From contig JABURS010000016.1 in the NCBI GenBank assembly GCA_014762505.1, positions 1-37,990 on the forward strand: a stretch of 37,990 bases of DNA. Direction: 5' to 3'. Below, piece by piece: positions 25,851 to 35,304 of this stretch. A program made the position numbers and the translations under genes. The first letter of the stretch is position 1. Each line of letters starts with the position of its first letter. The notes under the pieces were generated by a model. It ran no database searches. It had not been told where the DNA came from and saw only the letters and a list, made by a program, of their open reading frames with translations. The stretch is from Chromatiales bacterium. GTDB lineage: Bacteria; Pseudomonadota; Gammaproteobacteria; SpSt-1174.

Positions 25851-28271
25851 TCACGCCCGGCTGCGGGTGTCCCGGCGTCTGGGGAGCACGTCGGCGAGTT
25901 CCTGCGGTTTTCCCAGGGCGTAGCCCTGGGCGTAATCGACGCCGAGGTCGCGCAATCGCCGGACGATGGCCTCCGAGGAGGCGAATTCGGCGATGGTCTT
26001 CATGCCCATCACCTGGCCGACCTCGTGGATGGCGGCCACCATCGCCTCGTCGGTGGGATCGTCGATCATCTCCTTGACGAAGGCGCCGTCGATCTTGAGG
26101 TAATCCACCGGCAGTTTCTTCAGGTACATGAACGAGGACAGGCCGCTGCCGAAGTCGTCCAGCGAGAAGCTGCAGCCGCGCTTGCGCAGCTGGCGGATGA
26201 AGGTCTCGGCACGTTCCAGGTGGGTGACGGCCGCGGTCTCGGTGATCTCGAAGCAGATCTGTTCGCCCGGCGTCTCGTGCGCGGCCATGGCCTCGCAGAC
26301 GTAGTCGAGGAAGCGGTCGTCGCCCAGCGAGTTGCCCGACAGGTTGATGGACAGGATGGCATCGCCGATGTCGTAGCGCGGGTCATGGACCAGCGACAGC
26401 GCGGCTTCCACCACCCAGCGATCGATGGCCTGCATCACGCCGAAGCGTTCGGCCGCCGGGATGAAGGGGCCGGCCGAGACGATCTGTCCGTCGAGGTCGG
26501 TCATGCGCAGCAGCAGTTCGTAGTGCGGCCGGCGGTCGCTGCCGTCCAGGGAGACGATGGGCTGGGCGACCAGGTGCAGGCGTGCGCTGGCCAGCGCGTC
26601 CTTCAGCAGGGTGGCACGCATCAGCTGGCGCTGGTGCATGGAGTCCTGGCCGGTGGCCTCGTCGAGCACGAAGATGCGGCCGCGGCCCTCGTCCTTGGCG
26701 GTGTAGCAGGCGACGTCTGCGCCCTTCATGATCTGAGTGACGTTCTCTGAGTCGGCGGTGATGGCCACCACGCCGATACTGGCGCCGGGCTCGAACTGGC
26801 GGGATTCCCACTGGATGCTGGAGGCATGGATCGCGGCGAGCACGGCCTCGGCCTCCTGGCGTGCCTGTTCGAGGTTGCAGTTCCACAGCAGCATGGCGAA
26901 CTCGTCGCCGCCCAGGCGCGCGAGGTGGAAGTGGCCGTCGCAGATGTTGAGCTGCGACATGCGTGCGGCCAGGATGCGCAGCACGTGATCGCCGGCCTCG
27001 TGGCCGGCGGTGTCGTTGATGATCTTGAACTGGTCGAGGTCGATGTAGCAGATGGCGTGCTGGCTGCCGTTGCGGCGGGCGTCGATCAGCGCGAGTTCGA
27101 CGCGGCGCTCGAATTCGTAGCGGTTGATGAGCCCGGTGATGGCGTCGTGCGTGGCCTGGTAGTCGAGGCGCCGGGTGACGCGGGTGAGTTCGGTGATGTC
27201 GCGCAGCACCAGTACGGCACCGGTGAGCGTGCCGTCATGCGCCTGCAGGGCGGCGGCCGACTCCAGCACCATGTGCTCCTGGCCGCTGCGGGCCCCGAGC
27301 ACCAGGGGGCTGGTGCCGACGTGGCTGCCGCGGTTGCGCAGGCAGTTCAGCACCTGGGTATGAATGGCCTGCTCGCTGTCGGCGTCGGTGAGCTGCACGA
27401 TCTCGTCGACGGGGCGGCCGGCGGCCTCGGGTTGCGACCAGCCGGTCAGCGTCTCGGCAATGGCGTTCATGTAGTCGACGCGGCCCTCGGTATCGGTGCT
27501 GATGACGGCGTCGGTGATGGAATCGAGGATGACCTGTACCCGGTCCTTCTCGCTGGCGAGTTCCCGGTAGCTCTGGCCGAGCCGGGCGAGCAGGCCGTCG
27601 AAATTGCGTGCCAGCAGGCCGACCTCGTCGGCGCGGCCCAGCAGGGCCGTGTCCAGCGGTGTGCCGTCCAGCGAGGCCCCGTCGATGAGGCCGGCCAGGC
27701 GCGTCATGGGGCGCACGATGTGGCGCAGGAGGAGGAAGGTGGCGAGCGTCAGGGTGAGCAGGGCCAGCAGCAGGGCGGTGCCGAGCACCCAGAGGTCCTC
27801 GAAGCCGAGGATGCTGTCGTGGTCGATGTAATAGGCCACGTGGGCGTTGGCGAAATGCTGGCGGCCGAGGTAAACGGGTTCGATGATCTCGATCACCGGC
27901 TGTCCCTGGTAATGCTTGCGGGTGACCAGGGTGTCGGCGAGCTGGCGATAGGCGTCATGGCGCGTGGCCACCTTGCCGGGGTCCGTGTGCGCGACGATCA
28001 GCCCGTTGGGGCGCGAGATATAGGCGTAGGCATAGTCTTCGGCGGGGATGGCGGCCTTGAGCCAGCGCTCCAGCAGCTCGTAGTCGCGTGCGGCCAGGGC
28101 ATCCAGGCTGCCCTCGGCCAGTGCTGCCGCCAGCGTGCGCGCCTGCATCTCGCGGCTGGTCTCGAAACGGTGCTCGGTGGTCTCGTAGAGGATGTAGCCC
28201 AGCAGGAGGGTGGTGGCGAGAAACACCGCCACCAGGCTGAGCAGCAGGCGACGGAACAGCGAATGCCTCAT
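25851..28271 (-). CDS. Membrane GGDEF-EAL protein with periplasmic sensor, HAMP and PAS
   Basis: An 806-residue c-di-GMP enzyme. A helix at about 7-27 and another (GTALLLALLTLTLATFLLL) near 165-183 flank a periplasmic sensor domain. A HAMP segment (RHIVRPMTRLAGLIDG) and a PAS domain (VILDSITDAVISTDTEGRVD) follow. GGDEF is intact at 454-458, and no RxxD inhibitory site is seen before it. The EAL domain reads ELL at 585-587, but FEITET, LDDFGSGLSSF and VDYLKIDGAFV keep the metal and catalytic residues, so phosphodiesterase activity is possible. Its ATG overlaps the PhnD-like gene (ATGA), so it is translated with it. Confidence 0.93.
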   Translation of the reverse strand: MRHSLFRRLLLSLVAVFLATTLLLGYILYETTEHRFETSREMQARTLAAALAEGSLDALAARDYELLERWLKAAIPAEDYAYAYISRPNGLIVAHTDPGKVATRHDAYRQLADTLVTRKHYQGQPVIEIIEPVYLGRQHFANAHVAYYIDHDSILGFEDLWVLGTALLLALLTLTLATFLLLRHIVRPMTRLAGLIDGASLDGTPLDTALLGRADEVGLLARNFDGLLARLGQSYRELASEKDRVQVILDSITDAVISTDTEGRVDYMNAIAETLTGWSQPEAAGRPVDEIVQLTDADSEQAIHTQVLNCLRNRGSHVGTSPLVLGARSGQEHMVLESAAALQAHDGTLTGAVLVLRDITELTRVTRRLDYQATHDAITGLINRYEFERRVELALIDARRNGSQHAICYIDLDQFKIINDTAGHEAGDHVLRILAARMSQLNICDGHFHLARLGGDEFAMLLWNCNLEQARQEAEAVLAAIHASSIQWESRQFEPGASIGVVAITADSENVTQIMKGADVACYTAKDEGRGRIFVLDEATGQDSMHQRQLMRATLLKDALASARLHLVAQPIVSLDGSDRRPHYELLLRMTDLDGQIVSAGPFIPAAERFGVMQAIDRWVVEAALSLVHDPRYDIGDAILSINLSGNSLGDDRFLDYVCEAMAAHETPGEQICFEITETAAVTHLERAETFIRQLRKRGCSFSLDDFGSGLSSFMYLKKLPVDYLKIDGAFVKEMIDDPTDEAMVAAIHEVGQVMGMKTIAEFASSEAIVRRLRDLGVDYAQGYALGKPQELADVLPRRRDTRSRA

Positions 28272-29155
28272 TCGGCTTCCCCGCCCTGCATGATCTCGAG
28301 CTGGTGCCGGGTGAGCTCCTCCACGGCGGGGTCGTAGGCGGCGAAGGACTGGATCTTGAGCGGTCGCATGGCGGCGAGGATGGCACGGCCCTGTGCGTCG
28401 TTGATCATGCCCATGCCGGCCTCGCGCAGGGCCGAGACGATCCCGGGGTCGAGGTCGGGGCGGACAGCGATGACGTGCTCGGCATACTCGAAGCTCACGC
28501 CCACCACGGCGAGGTCGCCCATGTCGATCTTCTCGCTAAGCAGCTGGTAGCGCAGGCGGCAGAGGGCGGCGGCATCGTAGTCGCCGAGCAGCACGCCGTA
28601 GACGGAATTCGGGTGATTGCGGGTGAAGAACTCCTGTGTCTCGACGCCGCTCTCGATGCCCTGCTCATAGAGATAGGACCGCGGCGCGAGATAGGAGCCG
28701 GCGCCCATGGGGCTGACATAGGCGATGCGCCGGTTTTCCAGGTCGGCCACCGTGCGGATGCCGCTGTCGGCACGCACGAAGATGTGGCTCTGGCTGACGT
28801 TGCGGCCCTCCAGGTTGATCATCTGCAGCACCGCCACCGAGTGACCGCTCTGCTTGAGCCGGTAGTGGATGTGGCCGTTGATGTAGAAGAAGTCGAGTTC
28901 GCCGGCCTTGATGGCGTCGCGCATGGCCTCGAAGCCGCGAGGTACCACGATGCTGATGCGCCGTCCCAGCCGGTCTCCCAGGTAATCGGCAAACGGCTGC
29001 CAGTCGGTATGGGTCTGAGCCGGTGGGGCCAGCGAGAGCACGCCGAGGCGCAATGGCCGCTGCTCCGGCGGTTCGGCGGCGGCGAGTACGGGCAGCAGGC
29101 CGCCGATGAGCAGCAGGGCGAGGCCGAGCCGCCCGATGAAGGTGTGCAAGATCAT
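28268..29155 (-). CDS. PhnD-like periplasmic binding protein
   Basis: A 295-residue exported protein of the phosphate/phosphonate-binding PhnD family. A signal peptide (LGLALLLIGGLLPVLAAAE, to about residue 27) is followed by LRLGVLSLAPPAQTHTDWQPFADYLGDRL, a typical opening. AIKAGELDFFYINGHIHYRL and NRRIAYVSPMGAGSYLAPRS are the ligand-cleft segments. No transporter permease or ATPase is next to it; instead its stop overlaps the GGDEF-EAL gene. In such pairs the binding protein probably acts as a sensor subunit. The ligand cannot be read from sequence; phosphonate is not implied. Confidence 0.88.
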   Translation of the reverse strand: MILHTFIGRLGLALLLIGGLLPVLAAAEPPEQRPLRLGVLSLAPPAQTHTDWQPFADYLGDRLGRRISIVVPRGFEAMRDAIKAGELDFFYINGHIHYRLKQSGHSVAVLQMINLEGRNVSQSHIFVRADSGIRTVADLENRRIAYVSPMGAGSYLAPRSYLYEQGIESGVETQEFFTRNHPNSVYGVLLGDYDAAALCRLRYQLLSEKIDMGDLAVVGVSFEYAEHVIAVRPDLDPGIVSALREAGMGMINDAQGRAILAAMRPLKIQSFAAYDPAVEELTRHQLEIMQGGEAE

Positions 29156-29282
29156 GGTCCGGGACTCACCGTGGGGAGCATGAAATAACGAGTGTAGTGT
29201 TTTTTCTGCGTAGGGGGCGCGAGCCGGGCTCGCAGCCGCAGGCCAGCGCGTCCTCAGGGTAGTCGGCCTGTGGGGTGGGGGT

Positions 29283-29310
29283 ATTCCCCGGCCGGCACGA
29301 GCCGGGGAAT
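29283..29310. terminator. Hairpin between the copper chaperone and phnD-like genes
   Basis: ATTCCCCGGC (29283-29292) and GCCGGGGAAT (29301-29310) are perfectly complementary. A T-run follows only on the plus strand, while both neighbouring genes are on the minus strand, so it may not be an efficient terminator. Confidence 0.45.
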
Positions 29311-29347
29311 TTTGCCGACGAGCGGTGACGCGTGGTGCGGGCGCGGC

Positions 29348-29842
29348 CTAGTGATGCGTGTGCCCGTTGTCATGGCCGTGGTCATGACCGTGGGGCTGGG
29401 CCCCGTCGATGCCCGCCCGGCGCACCTCGGCCCGGACCGGCAGGCGGCTGCCGTCATCGAAGTGCAGCGTGATCTCGCTGACATCCCCGGCGCGCAGGGG
29501 GCGTGCCGGGCGCATGAGCATGAGGTGGTAGTCGCCGGGCTTGAGCTCCACGGCCCCGCCGGCCGGCACCGGGATGCGTTCCTGGGGCATCATGCGGGCC
29601 ATGCCGTCCTCGAATACCGACCGATGCAGCTCGATGGCCCCGAAGTCGGCGCCCTCGGCCTTCACCAGGGCGCGTTCGGTCCCGGAGTGGTTGGTGAGCA
29701 CCAGGTAGCCGGCCAGCATCGGGGCGCCGGGCGGGGCCTCGCGGATCCAGGCATCGCTGGCCGTCACGGCGTCGTCGGCCTGGGCCGCGGCGGCAAGGCA
29801 CAGGGTCAGGGAGAGGAGGGCGAGTCGGAGAAGGGTGTGCAT
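29348..29842 (-). CDS. Periplasmic PCu(A)C copper chaperone with His-rich tail
   Basis: A 164-residue exported protein. A signal peptide (to about residue 22) precedes DAVTASDAWIREAPPGAPML. The copper motif H(M)X10MX21HXM is met exactly by H73, M84, H106 and M108. PCu(A)C proteins carry Cu(I) to the CuA site of cytochrome c oxidase. The C-terminus after residue 148 is a histidine-rich tail (HGHDHGHDNGHTHH) that probably binds extra Cu(II) or other metal. It is a single gene; an 18-base palindrome-containing element lies 56 bases upstream. No Sco or other cox genes are in the window. Confidence 0.93.
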   Translation of the reverse strand: MHTLLRLALLSLTLCLAAAAQADDAVTASDAWIREAPPGAPMLAGYLVLTNHSGTERALVKAEGADFGAIELHRSVFEDGMARMMPQERIPVPAGGAVELKPGDYHLMLMRPARPLRAGDVSEITLHFDDGSRLPVRAEVRRAGIDGAQPHGHDHGHDNGHTHH

Positions 29843-29897
29843 GGTCGTCGAATCCTCGGATGGTCTCGAACCGGCATCATAACAGGCCTGACCGGCA

Positions 29898-29915
29898 GGG
29901 GAATGACCGGGGTCA
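29898..29915. promoter_or_regulatory. Repeated operator-like palindrome, copy 2
   Basis: Identical 18 bases to 11988-12005, with TGACC/GGTCA around GG. It lies between the copper chaperone start and the gcv promoter, 14 bases before the latter's -35 box. Confidence 0.45.
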
Positions 29916-29928
29916 CGCCCGGGCGGGC

Positions 29929-29957
29929 TTTCGATCCGCCGCGGCCTGGTTTATATT
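29929..29957 (+). promoter_or_regulatory. Candidate sigma70 promoter of the gcv operon
   Basis: TTTCGA (29929-29934), a 17-base spacer and TATATT (29952-29957) put transcription start just before the first glycine aptamer at about 29965. The -10 box is good and the -35 weak. Confidence 0.55.
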
Positions 29958-29974
29958 CCCCAGTCTGATCGACA

Positions 29975-30182
29975 TTCTCGTGGGAGAGGCCCGGCATGCC
30001 CGGGCGCCGAAGGCGCAATTTCCGCCCGGAAACGCTCAGGCAAAAGGACCGCGAGGGGTTTGAGGCCGCCGGATCTTCCGTCCGCGCCTCTTCGATTGGC
30101 TCTGGAGAGCGGCCCCGTGGGGCCCACCGAAGGTGAGGGGAGCGCGGCAGCGCCCCAATCTCTCAGGTTACCGGACAGAGGG
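29975..30182 (+). promoter_or_regulatory. Tandem glycine riboswitch
   Basis: Two glycine aptamers in series. Aptamer 1 (29975-30055) has GTGGGAGAGGC, GCCGAAGG, AAACGCTCAGGCAAAAGGACC. Aptamer 2 (30098-30182) has TCTGGAGAGC, CACCGAAGG, CAATCTCTCAGGTTACCGGAC, and ends in ACAGAGG. They are joined by a linker of about 42 bases. An intrinsic terminator follows at once. In known tandem glycine switches glycine binding turns the gene on, so excess glycine would induce its own cleavage. The gcvT start codon is 54 bases after aptamer 2. Confidence 0.96.
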
Positions 30183-30220
30183 GCGGCCGACGGCAGCAAT
30201 GCCGGCCGGCCGCCTTTTTT
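30182..30220 (+). terminator. Riboswitch expression-platform terminator
   Basis: GGCGGCCG (30182-30189) pairs with CGGCCGCC (30207-30214), continued by CGGCA/TGCCG around a GCAA tetraloop, then six T. The 5' arm starts where the second aptamer's closing helix ends, so glycine binding can compete with it. Confidence 0.9.
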
Positions 30221-30235
30221 CGTTTGGGAGATGAC

Positions 30236-31327
30236 ATGGCCAATCGCACCGCACTGTACGACCAGCATCTGGAAGCCGGGGCCCGCATGGTGGACTTTGC
30301 CGGCTGGGAGATGCCCATCCACTACGGCTCCCAGATCGAGGAGCACCACACCGTCCGCGAGGCCGCCGGGATGTTCGACGTCTCGCACATGGTGGTGGTC
30401 GATCTGCGCGGCGCGGGCGTGCGCGACTACCTGCGCCACCTGCTGGCCAACGACGTGGCCAAGCTCAAGACGCCGGGCAAGGCGCTGTACAGCTGCATGC
30501 TCAACGAGCGCGGCGGCGTCATCGACGACCTCATCACCTATTACCTGGCCGACGACTTCTACCGCGTGGTGGTCAACGCCGCCACGCGCGACAAGGATCT
30601 GGCCTGGATGCGCCGCCAGGCCGAGGGCTTCGACGTCAGCCTCAGCGAGCGCGACGACCTGTCCATGATCGCCGTGCAGGGCCCGTCGGCCCGCGGGATC
30701 GTCTGTTCGCTGCTGGAGGACGGCGACCGCACCGCCGCCGAGAACCTGGGCGTGTTCGTCGGCCAGCAGCTGGGCGAGCTCTTCATCGCCCGCACCGGCT
30801 ACACCGGCGAGGACGGCTTCGAGATCATGCTGCCCAATGCCGACGCCCCCGGTTTCTGGGGCGCGCTGGCGGCCGCCGGCGTCAAGCCCATCGGTCTGGG
30901 CGCGCGCGACACCCTGCGTCTGGAGGCGGGCATGAACCTCTACGGCACCGACATGGACGAGGACATCTCCCCGCTGGCGGCCGGCCTGGCCTGGACCGTG
31001 GCCTGGGAGCCGGCCGAACGCGGCTTCATCGGCCGCCAGGCGCTGGAGCAGCAGAAGGCCGCGGGTGTGCAGCAGAAATTCGTCGGCCTGGTGCTGGAGG
31101 GCAAGGGCGTGCTGCGTTCGCACCAGAAGATCATCGTCGAGGGTGTCGGCGAGGGCGAGGTCACCAGTGGCACCTTCTCGCCGACCCTGGGCGTGGCCAT
31201 CGCCATGGGCCGCGTGCCCGTGGGCACCGACGCGCGCTGCGAGGTCGAGATCCGCAACAAGCGCCTGCCGGCGCGCATCGTCAAGCCGCCGTTCGTGCGC
31301 AACGGCAAGGCCTGCATCGAACTCTGA
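30236..31327 (+). CDS. gcvT: Glycine cleavage system T protein (aminomethyltransferase)
   Basis: A 363-residue tetrahydrofolate-dependent enzyme (E. coli 364). It takes the aminomethyl group from lipoyl-H protein and releases ammonia and methylene-THF. [45 protein letters not shown] and [16 protein letters not shown] are diagnostic. The ATG at 30236 has GGGAG 6 bases upstream. It is the first gene after the riboswitch; gcvH follows 45 bases later. Confidence 0.97.
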   Translation: MANRTALYDQHLEAGARMVDFAGWEMPIHYGSQIEEHHTVREAAGMFDVSHMVVVDLRGAGVRDYLRHLLANDVAKLKTPGKALYSCMLNERGGVIDDLITYYLADDFYRVVVNAATRDKDLAWMRRQAEGFDVSLSERDDLSMIAVQGPSARGIVCSLLEDGDRTAAENLGVFVGQQLGELFIARTGYTGEDGFEIMLPNADAPGFWGALAAAGVKPIGLGARDTLRLEAGMNLYGTDMDEDISPLAAGLAWTVAWEPAERGFIGRQALEQQKAAGVQQKFVGLVLEGKGVLRSHQKIIVEGVGEGEVTSGTFSPTLGVAIAMGRVPVGTDARCEVEIRNKRLPARIVKPPFVRNGKACIEL

Positions 31328-31372
31328 CAGCCACAATCGAACCGTACTGACTGAACCTTGAGGGGCACGATC

Positions 31373-31765
31373 ATGAGCAACGTACCGTCCGACCTGAAAT
31401 ACACCAAGAGCCACGAGTGGGTGCGCGACAACGGCGATGGCACCGTCACCGTCGGTGTCACCGACCATGCCCAGGAGCTGCTGGGCGACCTGGTCTTCGT
31501 CGAGACCCCGGAGGCCGGCTCCAACCTGGCCGCCGAGGATGCCTGCGCGGTGGTCGAGTCCGTGAAGGCCGCCTCCGATGTCTACGCGCCGCTGGCCGGC
31601 GAGGTGGTGGAAGGCAACGAGGCCCTGGCCGATTCCCCCGAGGTCGTCAACAACGATGCCTACGGCGAGGGCTGGCTGTTCAAGCTGCGCCCGGCGAATG
31701 CCGGTGACCTCGATGGCCTGATGGACGCCAACGCCTACAACCAGCTGCTGGAAGACGAAGCCTGA
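31373..31765 (+). CDS. gcvH: Glycine cleavage system H protein
   Basis: A 130-residue lipoyl carrier. The lipoylated lysine is K65 in [15 protein letters not shown], and [22 protein letters not shown] and [12 protein letters not shown] are characteristic. It shuttles the aminomethyl group between P, T and L proteins. The gene for L protein (lpd) is not in the window, as is usual. Next gene is gcvPA after 39 bases. Confidence 0.97.
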   Translation: MSNVPSDLKYTKSHEWVRDNGDGTVTVGVTDHAQELLGDLVFVETPEAGSNLAAEDACAVVESVKAASDVYAPLAGEVVEGNEALADSPEVVNNDAYGEGWLFKLRPANAGDLDGLMDANAYNQLLEDEA

Positions 31766-31804
31766 TCGACTGACGGGCTCCATTTCGACAACACGGATCA
31801 ACCC

Positions 31805-33160
31805 ATGCCGTTCATTCCGCACACGCAAGACGACATCCGCGAGATGCTGGCCACCATCGGCGTGCCCAGCATCGAGACGCTGTTCGACGAGATCCCGGCC
31901 GAGCTGCGCACGGGTGAGCTCAAGGGCATCCCGGATGCCATGAGCGAGATGGAGATCACCCGCCTGATGGGCGGGCGCGCGGCCCAGGATGCCGGCGCGC
32001 TCAACTTCATCGGCGCGGGCGCCTACGAGCACCACATCCCGGCCGCCGTCTGGCAGATCGCCACCCGCGGCGAGTTCTACAGCGCCTACACGCCCTACCA
32101 GGCCGAGGCCTCGCAGGGCACGCTGCAGCTCATCTACGAGTACCAGACGATGATGACCGGGCTGACCGGCATGGACGTCTCCAACGCCTCGCTGTACGAC
32201 GGCGCCTCGGCGCTGGCCGAGGCCGTGCTCATGGCGGTGCGCGTCCATCGCAAGTCGAAGTCGCGCCGCATCCTGGTGCCGACCAGCGTGCACCCGGCGT
32301 ATCGCGCCACCACGCATGCCATCGTCGACGGCCAGGCGATCGAGCTGGTGGAGGTGCCCTTCGATCCGGCCAGCGGCCGGGTCTCGCTGGATGCGCTCAA
32401 GCCCTATGAGGGCGAGGACTACACCGCGCTTGTCATCCAGCAGCCAAATTTCTTCGGTACGCTGGAAGAGGTGGACGAACTCACCCGCTGGGCGCGTGCC
32501 AACAACGTGCTGGTGATCGCGGTGGTCAACCCGCTCACGCTCGCGCTGCTCACCCCCCCGGGCGAGTGGGGCGACGACGGCGTGGACATCGTCTGCGGCG
32601 ACGGCCAGCCGCTGGGCGCGCCGCTGTCCTCCGGCGGGCCGTATTACGGCCTGATGTGCTGCCGGCAGGAACATGCCCGCCAGATGCCCGGGCGTATCGT
32701 CGGGCGTACCGTGGATGCCGACGGCAAGCGCGGTTTCGTGCTCACGCTGCAGGCGCGCGAGCAGCACATCCGCCGTTCCAAGGCCACCTCGAACATCTGC
32801 ACCAACCAGGGGCTGGTGGTCACCGCCTCCACCATCCACATGGCCCTGCTGGGGCCCGAGGGCCTGGAGCGCGTGGCGGCTGCCAGCCATGCCAACACGC
32901 AGGCCCTGGTCGAGCGCGTCGCGGCCGCAGGCGTGAAGCCGCTGTTCACCGGCGAGCACTTCCACGAGGTGGTGCTGAAGCTCGACCGTCCTGCCGCCGG
33001 GGTGCTCGCGAGCATGGCCGGGCAGGGCGTGCTGGGCGGTTACGACCTCGGCCAGGACTACCCGGACATGGCCGACTGCCTGCTGGCCTGTGCCACCGAG
33101 ACCAAGACCGGGGCCGACCTCGACGCCTACGTCGCGGCCCTCAGGACCGCGCTGGCCTAG
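31805..33160 (+). CDS. gcvPA: Glycine dehydrogenase (decarboxylating) subunit 1
   Basis: A 451-residue alpha half of the split P-protein, beginning [62 protein letters not shown] and [17 protein letters not shown] are conserved. It lacks the PLP lysine, which resides in the other subunit, but contributes to the fold. With GcvPB it decarboxylates glycine. A thiol peroxidase gene is inserted before gcvPB. Confidence 0.95.
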   Translation: MPFIPHTQDDIREMLATIGVPSIETLFDEIPAELRTGELKGIPDAMSEMEITRLMGGRAAQDAGALNFIGAGAYEHHIPAAVWQIATRGEFYSAYTPYQAEASQGTLQLIYEYQTMMTGLTGMDVSNASLYDGASALAEAVLMAVRVHRKSKSRRILVPTSVHPAYRATTHAIVDGQAIELVEVPFDPASGRVSLDALKPYEGEDYTALVIQQPNFFGTLEEVDELTRWARANNVLVIAVVNPLTLALLTPPGEWGDDGVDIVCGDGQPLGAPLSSGGPYYGLMCCRQEHARQMPGRIVGRTVDADGKRGFVLTLQAREQHIRRSKATSNICTNQGLVVTASTIHMALLGPEGLERVAAASHANTQALVERVAAAGVKPLFTGEHFHEVVLKLDRPAAGVLASMAGQGVLGGYDLGQDYPDMADCLLACATETKTGADLDAYVAALRTALA

Positions 33161-33217
33161 CGGGCCATCAAAAGACACGACAAAGACAATCCAGAAAGCA
33201 TCCCAAGGAGAACAGAC

Positions 33218-33715
33218 ATGGCAAAGATCACGCTGCAAGGAAATGAGATCCACACCAACGGCGAGCTGCCGGCCGTCGGCAGCCAGGCCCCGGCCTTCAC
33301 GCTGGTGAACACCGACCTGCAGGACGTCACGCTGGATACCTGGAAGGGCAAGAAGAAGCTGCTCAACATCGTGCCGAGCCTCGATACCCCGGTCTGCGCC
33401 ACCTCGACGAAGAAGTTCAACGACTTCGCCAAGGACCGTGACGACGTGGTGATGCTGGTGATCGCCGCCGACCTGCCGTTCGCCATGGGCCGCTTCTGCG
33501 GTGCCGAGAACGTCGACAAGGTCGTGCCGCTGTCCATCATGCGCGACCGCCACTTCGCCAAGGACTACGGCGTGCTCATCACCGACGGCCCGCTGGCCGG
33601 CATCACCGCCCGTGCCGTGGTGGTCGTGGACGAGAACGACAAGGTCGTTTATACGCAGCTCGTGCCAGAGATCGCCGAGGAGCCGGATTACGACAAGGCG
33701 CTGGCTGCGCTCTAA
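33218..33715 (+). CDS. tpx: Thiol peroxidase (atypical 2-Cys peroxiredoxin)
   Basis: A 165-residue peroxidase that reduces lipid and alkyl hydroperoxides with thioredoxin. Peroxidatic Cys60 ([10 protein letters not shown]) and resolving Cys94 (MGRFCGAE) match E. coli Tpx C61/C95. The ribosome site AAGGAG stands close before the ATG. It is inside the gcv operon, between gcvPA and gcvPB, so it may share glycine control; it probably also has its own expression, which cannot be judged here. A REP pair follows its stop by four bases. Confidence 0.96.
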   Translation: MAKITLQGNEIHTNGELPAVGSQAPAFTLVNTDLQDVTLDTWKGKKKLLNIVPSLDTPVCATSTKKFNDFAKDRDDVVMLVIAADLPFAMGRFCGAENVDKVVPLSIMRDRHFAKDYGVLITDGPLAGITARAVVVVDENDKVVYTQLVPEIAEEPDYDKALAAL

Positions 33716-33719
33716 AAAT

Positions 33720-33791
33720 GTAGGAGCGCCGCAAGGCGCGATCAGGCTTTGACCTGCGCTGGAACGCCATCGCGCCCTGCAGCGCTCCTAC
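33720..33791. repeat. Inverted REP pair (family 1) between tpx and gcvPB
   Basis: GTAGGAGCGCCGCAAGGCGCGAT (left, stem GCGCC/GGCGC, loop GCAA) and an inverted partner ending GCGCTCCTAC. It lies inside an operon and may stabilise or end the upstream message, changing the amount of gcvPB relative to tpx. Confidence 0.9.
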
Positions 33792-33846
33792 GGTTACCTA
33801 TTTGAGATACAGCCGGCCGCAGGCCGACGTGAGTCAGGACCGAGAC

Positions 33847-35304
33847 ATGCTGATTTTCGAACACTCCCGTGAAGGTCGCCGCGCCGCCGCCCAGGCGCCG
33901 CTCGAGAAGGTCGAGGCCAAGGGCCTGCCGGAACGCTTCCGCCGCCGGCAGCGCGCGCCGCTGCCCGAGGTGTCGGAGATGCAGGTGGTACGACACTACA
34001 CGCGTCTGTCGCAGAAGAACTTCTCCATCGACACGCAGTTCTATCCGCTGGGTTCCTGCACCATGAAGTACAACCCGCGGGCCTGTAACAGCCTGGCCAT
34101 GCTGCCGGGGTTCCTCGACCGCCACCCGCTGGCGCCCGAGACCCACAGCCAGGGGTTCCTCGCCTGCATGTTCGAGCTGCAGGAGATGCTCAAGGACGTC
34201 ACCGGCATGAAGGGCGTGTCGCTCACGCCGATGGCCGGTGCCCAGGGCGAGTTTGCAGGTGTGGCGATGATCCGCGCCTACCACGAGTCGCGCGGCGACA
34301 GCGCCCGCACCGAGATCCTGGTGCCGGACGCGGCGCACGGCACAAACCCGGCCACCGCCGTGATGTGCGGTTACACGGTGAAGGAGATCCCCACCGACCG
34401 GCAGGGCGACGTCGACATGGACGCGCTGAAGGCCGCCGTTGGCCCCCAGACCGCCGGCATCATGCTCACCAACCCGTCCACGCTGGGCGTGTTCGAACGC
34501 AGGATCAAGGAGATCGCGAAGACCATCCACGATGCGGGCGGCCTGCTCTACTACGACGGCGCCAACCTCAACGCCATCCTCGGCAAGGTGCGCCCGGGCG
34601 ACATGGGCTTCGACGTCATTCACATGAACCTGCACAAGACCTTCTCCACGCCGCACGGCGGTGGCGGTCCGGGCGCGGGGGCCGTGGGGGTGAGCGAACG
34701 CCTGATGCCCTTCCGCCCGATCCCGGTGGTGGAAAAGGAGGGCGAGCGCTATCGCTGGCTGAAACAGGCCGACCTGCCGCAGAGCATCGGCCGGCTCTCC
34801 GCCTTTGCCGGCAACGCCGGGGTGCTGCTGCGCGCCTACATCTACATGCGCATGCTTGGTCGTGACGGCATGCACCGTGTGGCCGACTTCTCCACGCTCA
34901 ACGCCAACTACCTGATGGCGCGCCTGCGCGAGAAGGGTTTCGACCTCGCCTTCCCCGAGCGCCGTGCCACCCACGAGTTCATCGTCACCCTCAAGCGCCA
35001 GGCGAAGGAACAGGGCGTGACCGCGATGGACTTCGCCAAGCGCCTGCTGGACTTCGGCTTCCACGCGCCGACCACCTACTTCCCGCTGCTGGTGCCCGAG
35101 TGTCTGCTCATCGAGCCCACCGAAACGGAAGCGAAGGAGGCGCTGGACGGTTTCGTCGATGCCATGGTCGCCATCCAGGCCGAGGCCGAGAGCGATCCGG
35201 AGAAGGTGAAGGGCGCGCCCTATACCCAGCCGAACCGCCGTTTCGACGAGGTGCGCGCGGCGCGCGAACTCGACCTGCGCTACAACCCCGGGACTGCGGC
35301 CTGA
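33847..35304 (+). CDS. gcvPB: Glycine dehydrogenase (decarboxylating) subunit 2
   Basis: A 485-residue beta half of the split P-protein with PLP-lysine 264 in [68 protein letters not shown] and [19 protein letters not shown] are family landmarks. The start [10 protein letters not shown] at 33847 (AGGA upstream) is chosen over a TTG at 33802. A REP pair separates it from tpx. Its stop overlaps the dgkA start by one base. Confidence 0.95.
   Translation: MLIFEHSREGRRAAAQAPLEKVEAKGLPERFRRRQRAPLPEVSEMQVVRHYTRLSQKNFSIDTQFYPLGSCTMKYNPRACNSLAMLPGFLDRHPLAPETHSQGFLACMFELQEMLKDVTGMKGVSLTPMAGAQGEFAGVAMIRAYHESRGDSARTEILVPDAAHGTNPATAVMCGYTVKEIPTDRQGDVDMDALKAAVGPQTAGIMLTNPSTLGVFERRIKEIAKTIHDAGGLLYYDGANLNAILGKVRPGDMGFDVIHMNLHKTFSTPHGGGGPGAGAVGVSERLMPFRPIPVVEKEGERYRWLKQADLPQSIGRLSAFAGNAGVLLRAYIYMRMLGRDGMHRVADFSTLNANYLMARLREKGFDLAFPERRATHEFIVTLKRQAKEQGVTAMDFAKRLLDFGFHAPTTYFPLLVPECLLIEPTETEAKEALDGFVDAMVAIQAEAESDPEKVKGAPYTQPNRRFDEVRAARELDLRYNPGTAA

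Noticed and set aside
26517-26519. EAL domain called inactive because the motif reads ELL
   Set aside because: Other catalytic and metal residues (EITE, DDFG, LKID) are present, and variant first motifs can be active. Left open.
29951-33553. Very long minus-strand open frame (1200 codons) opposite the gcv genes
   Set aside because: It is the antisense of well-identified genes. High GC leaves few stops in such frames. The translation is rich in His, Val, Gly and Arg and has no recognisable domain.
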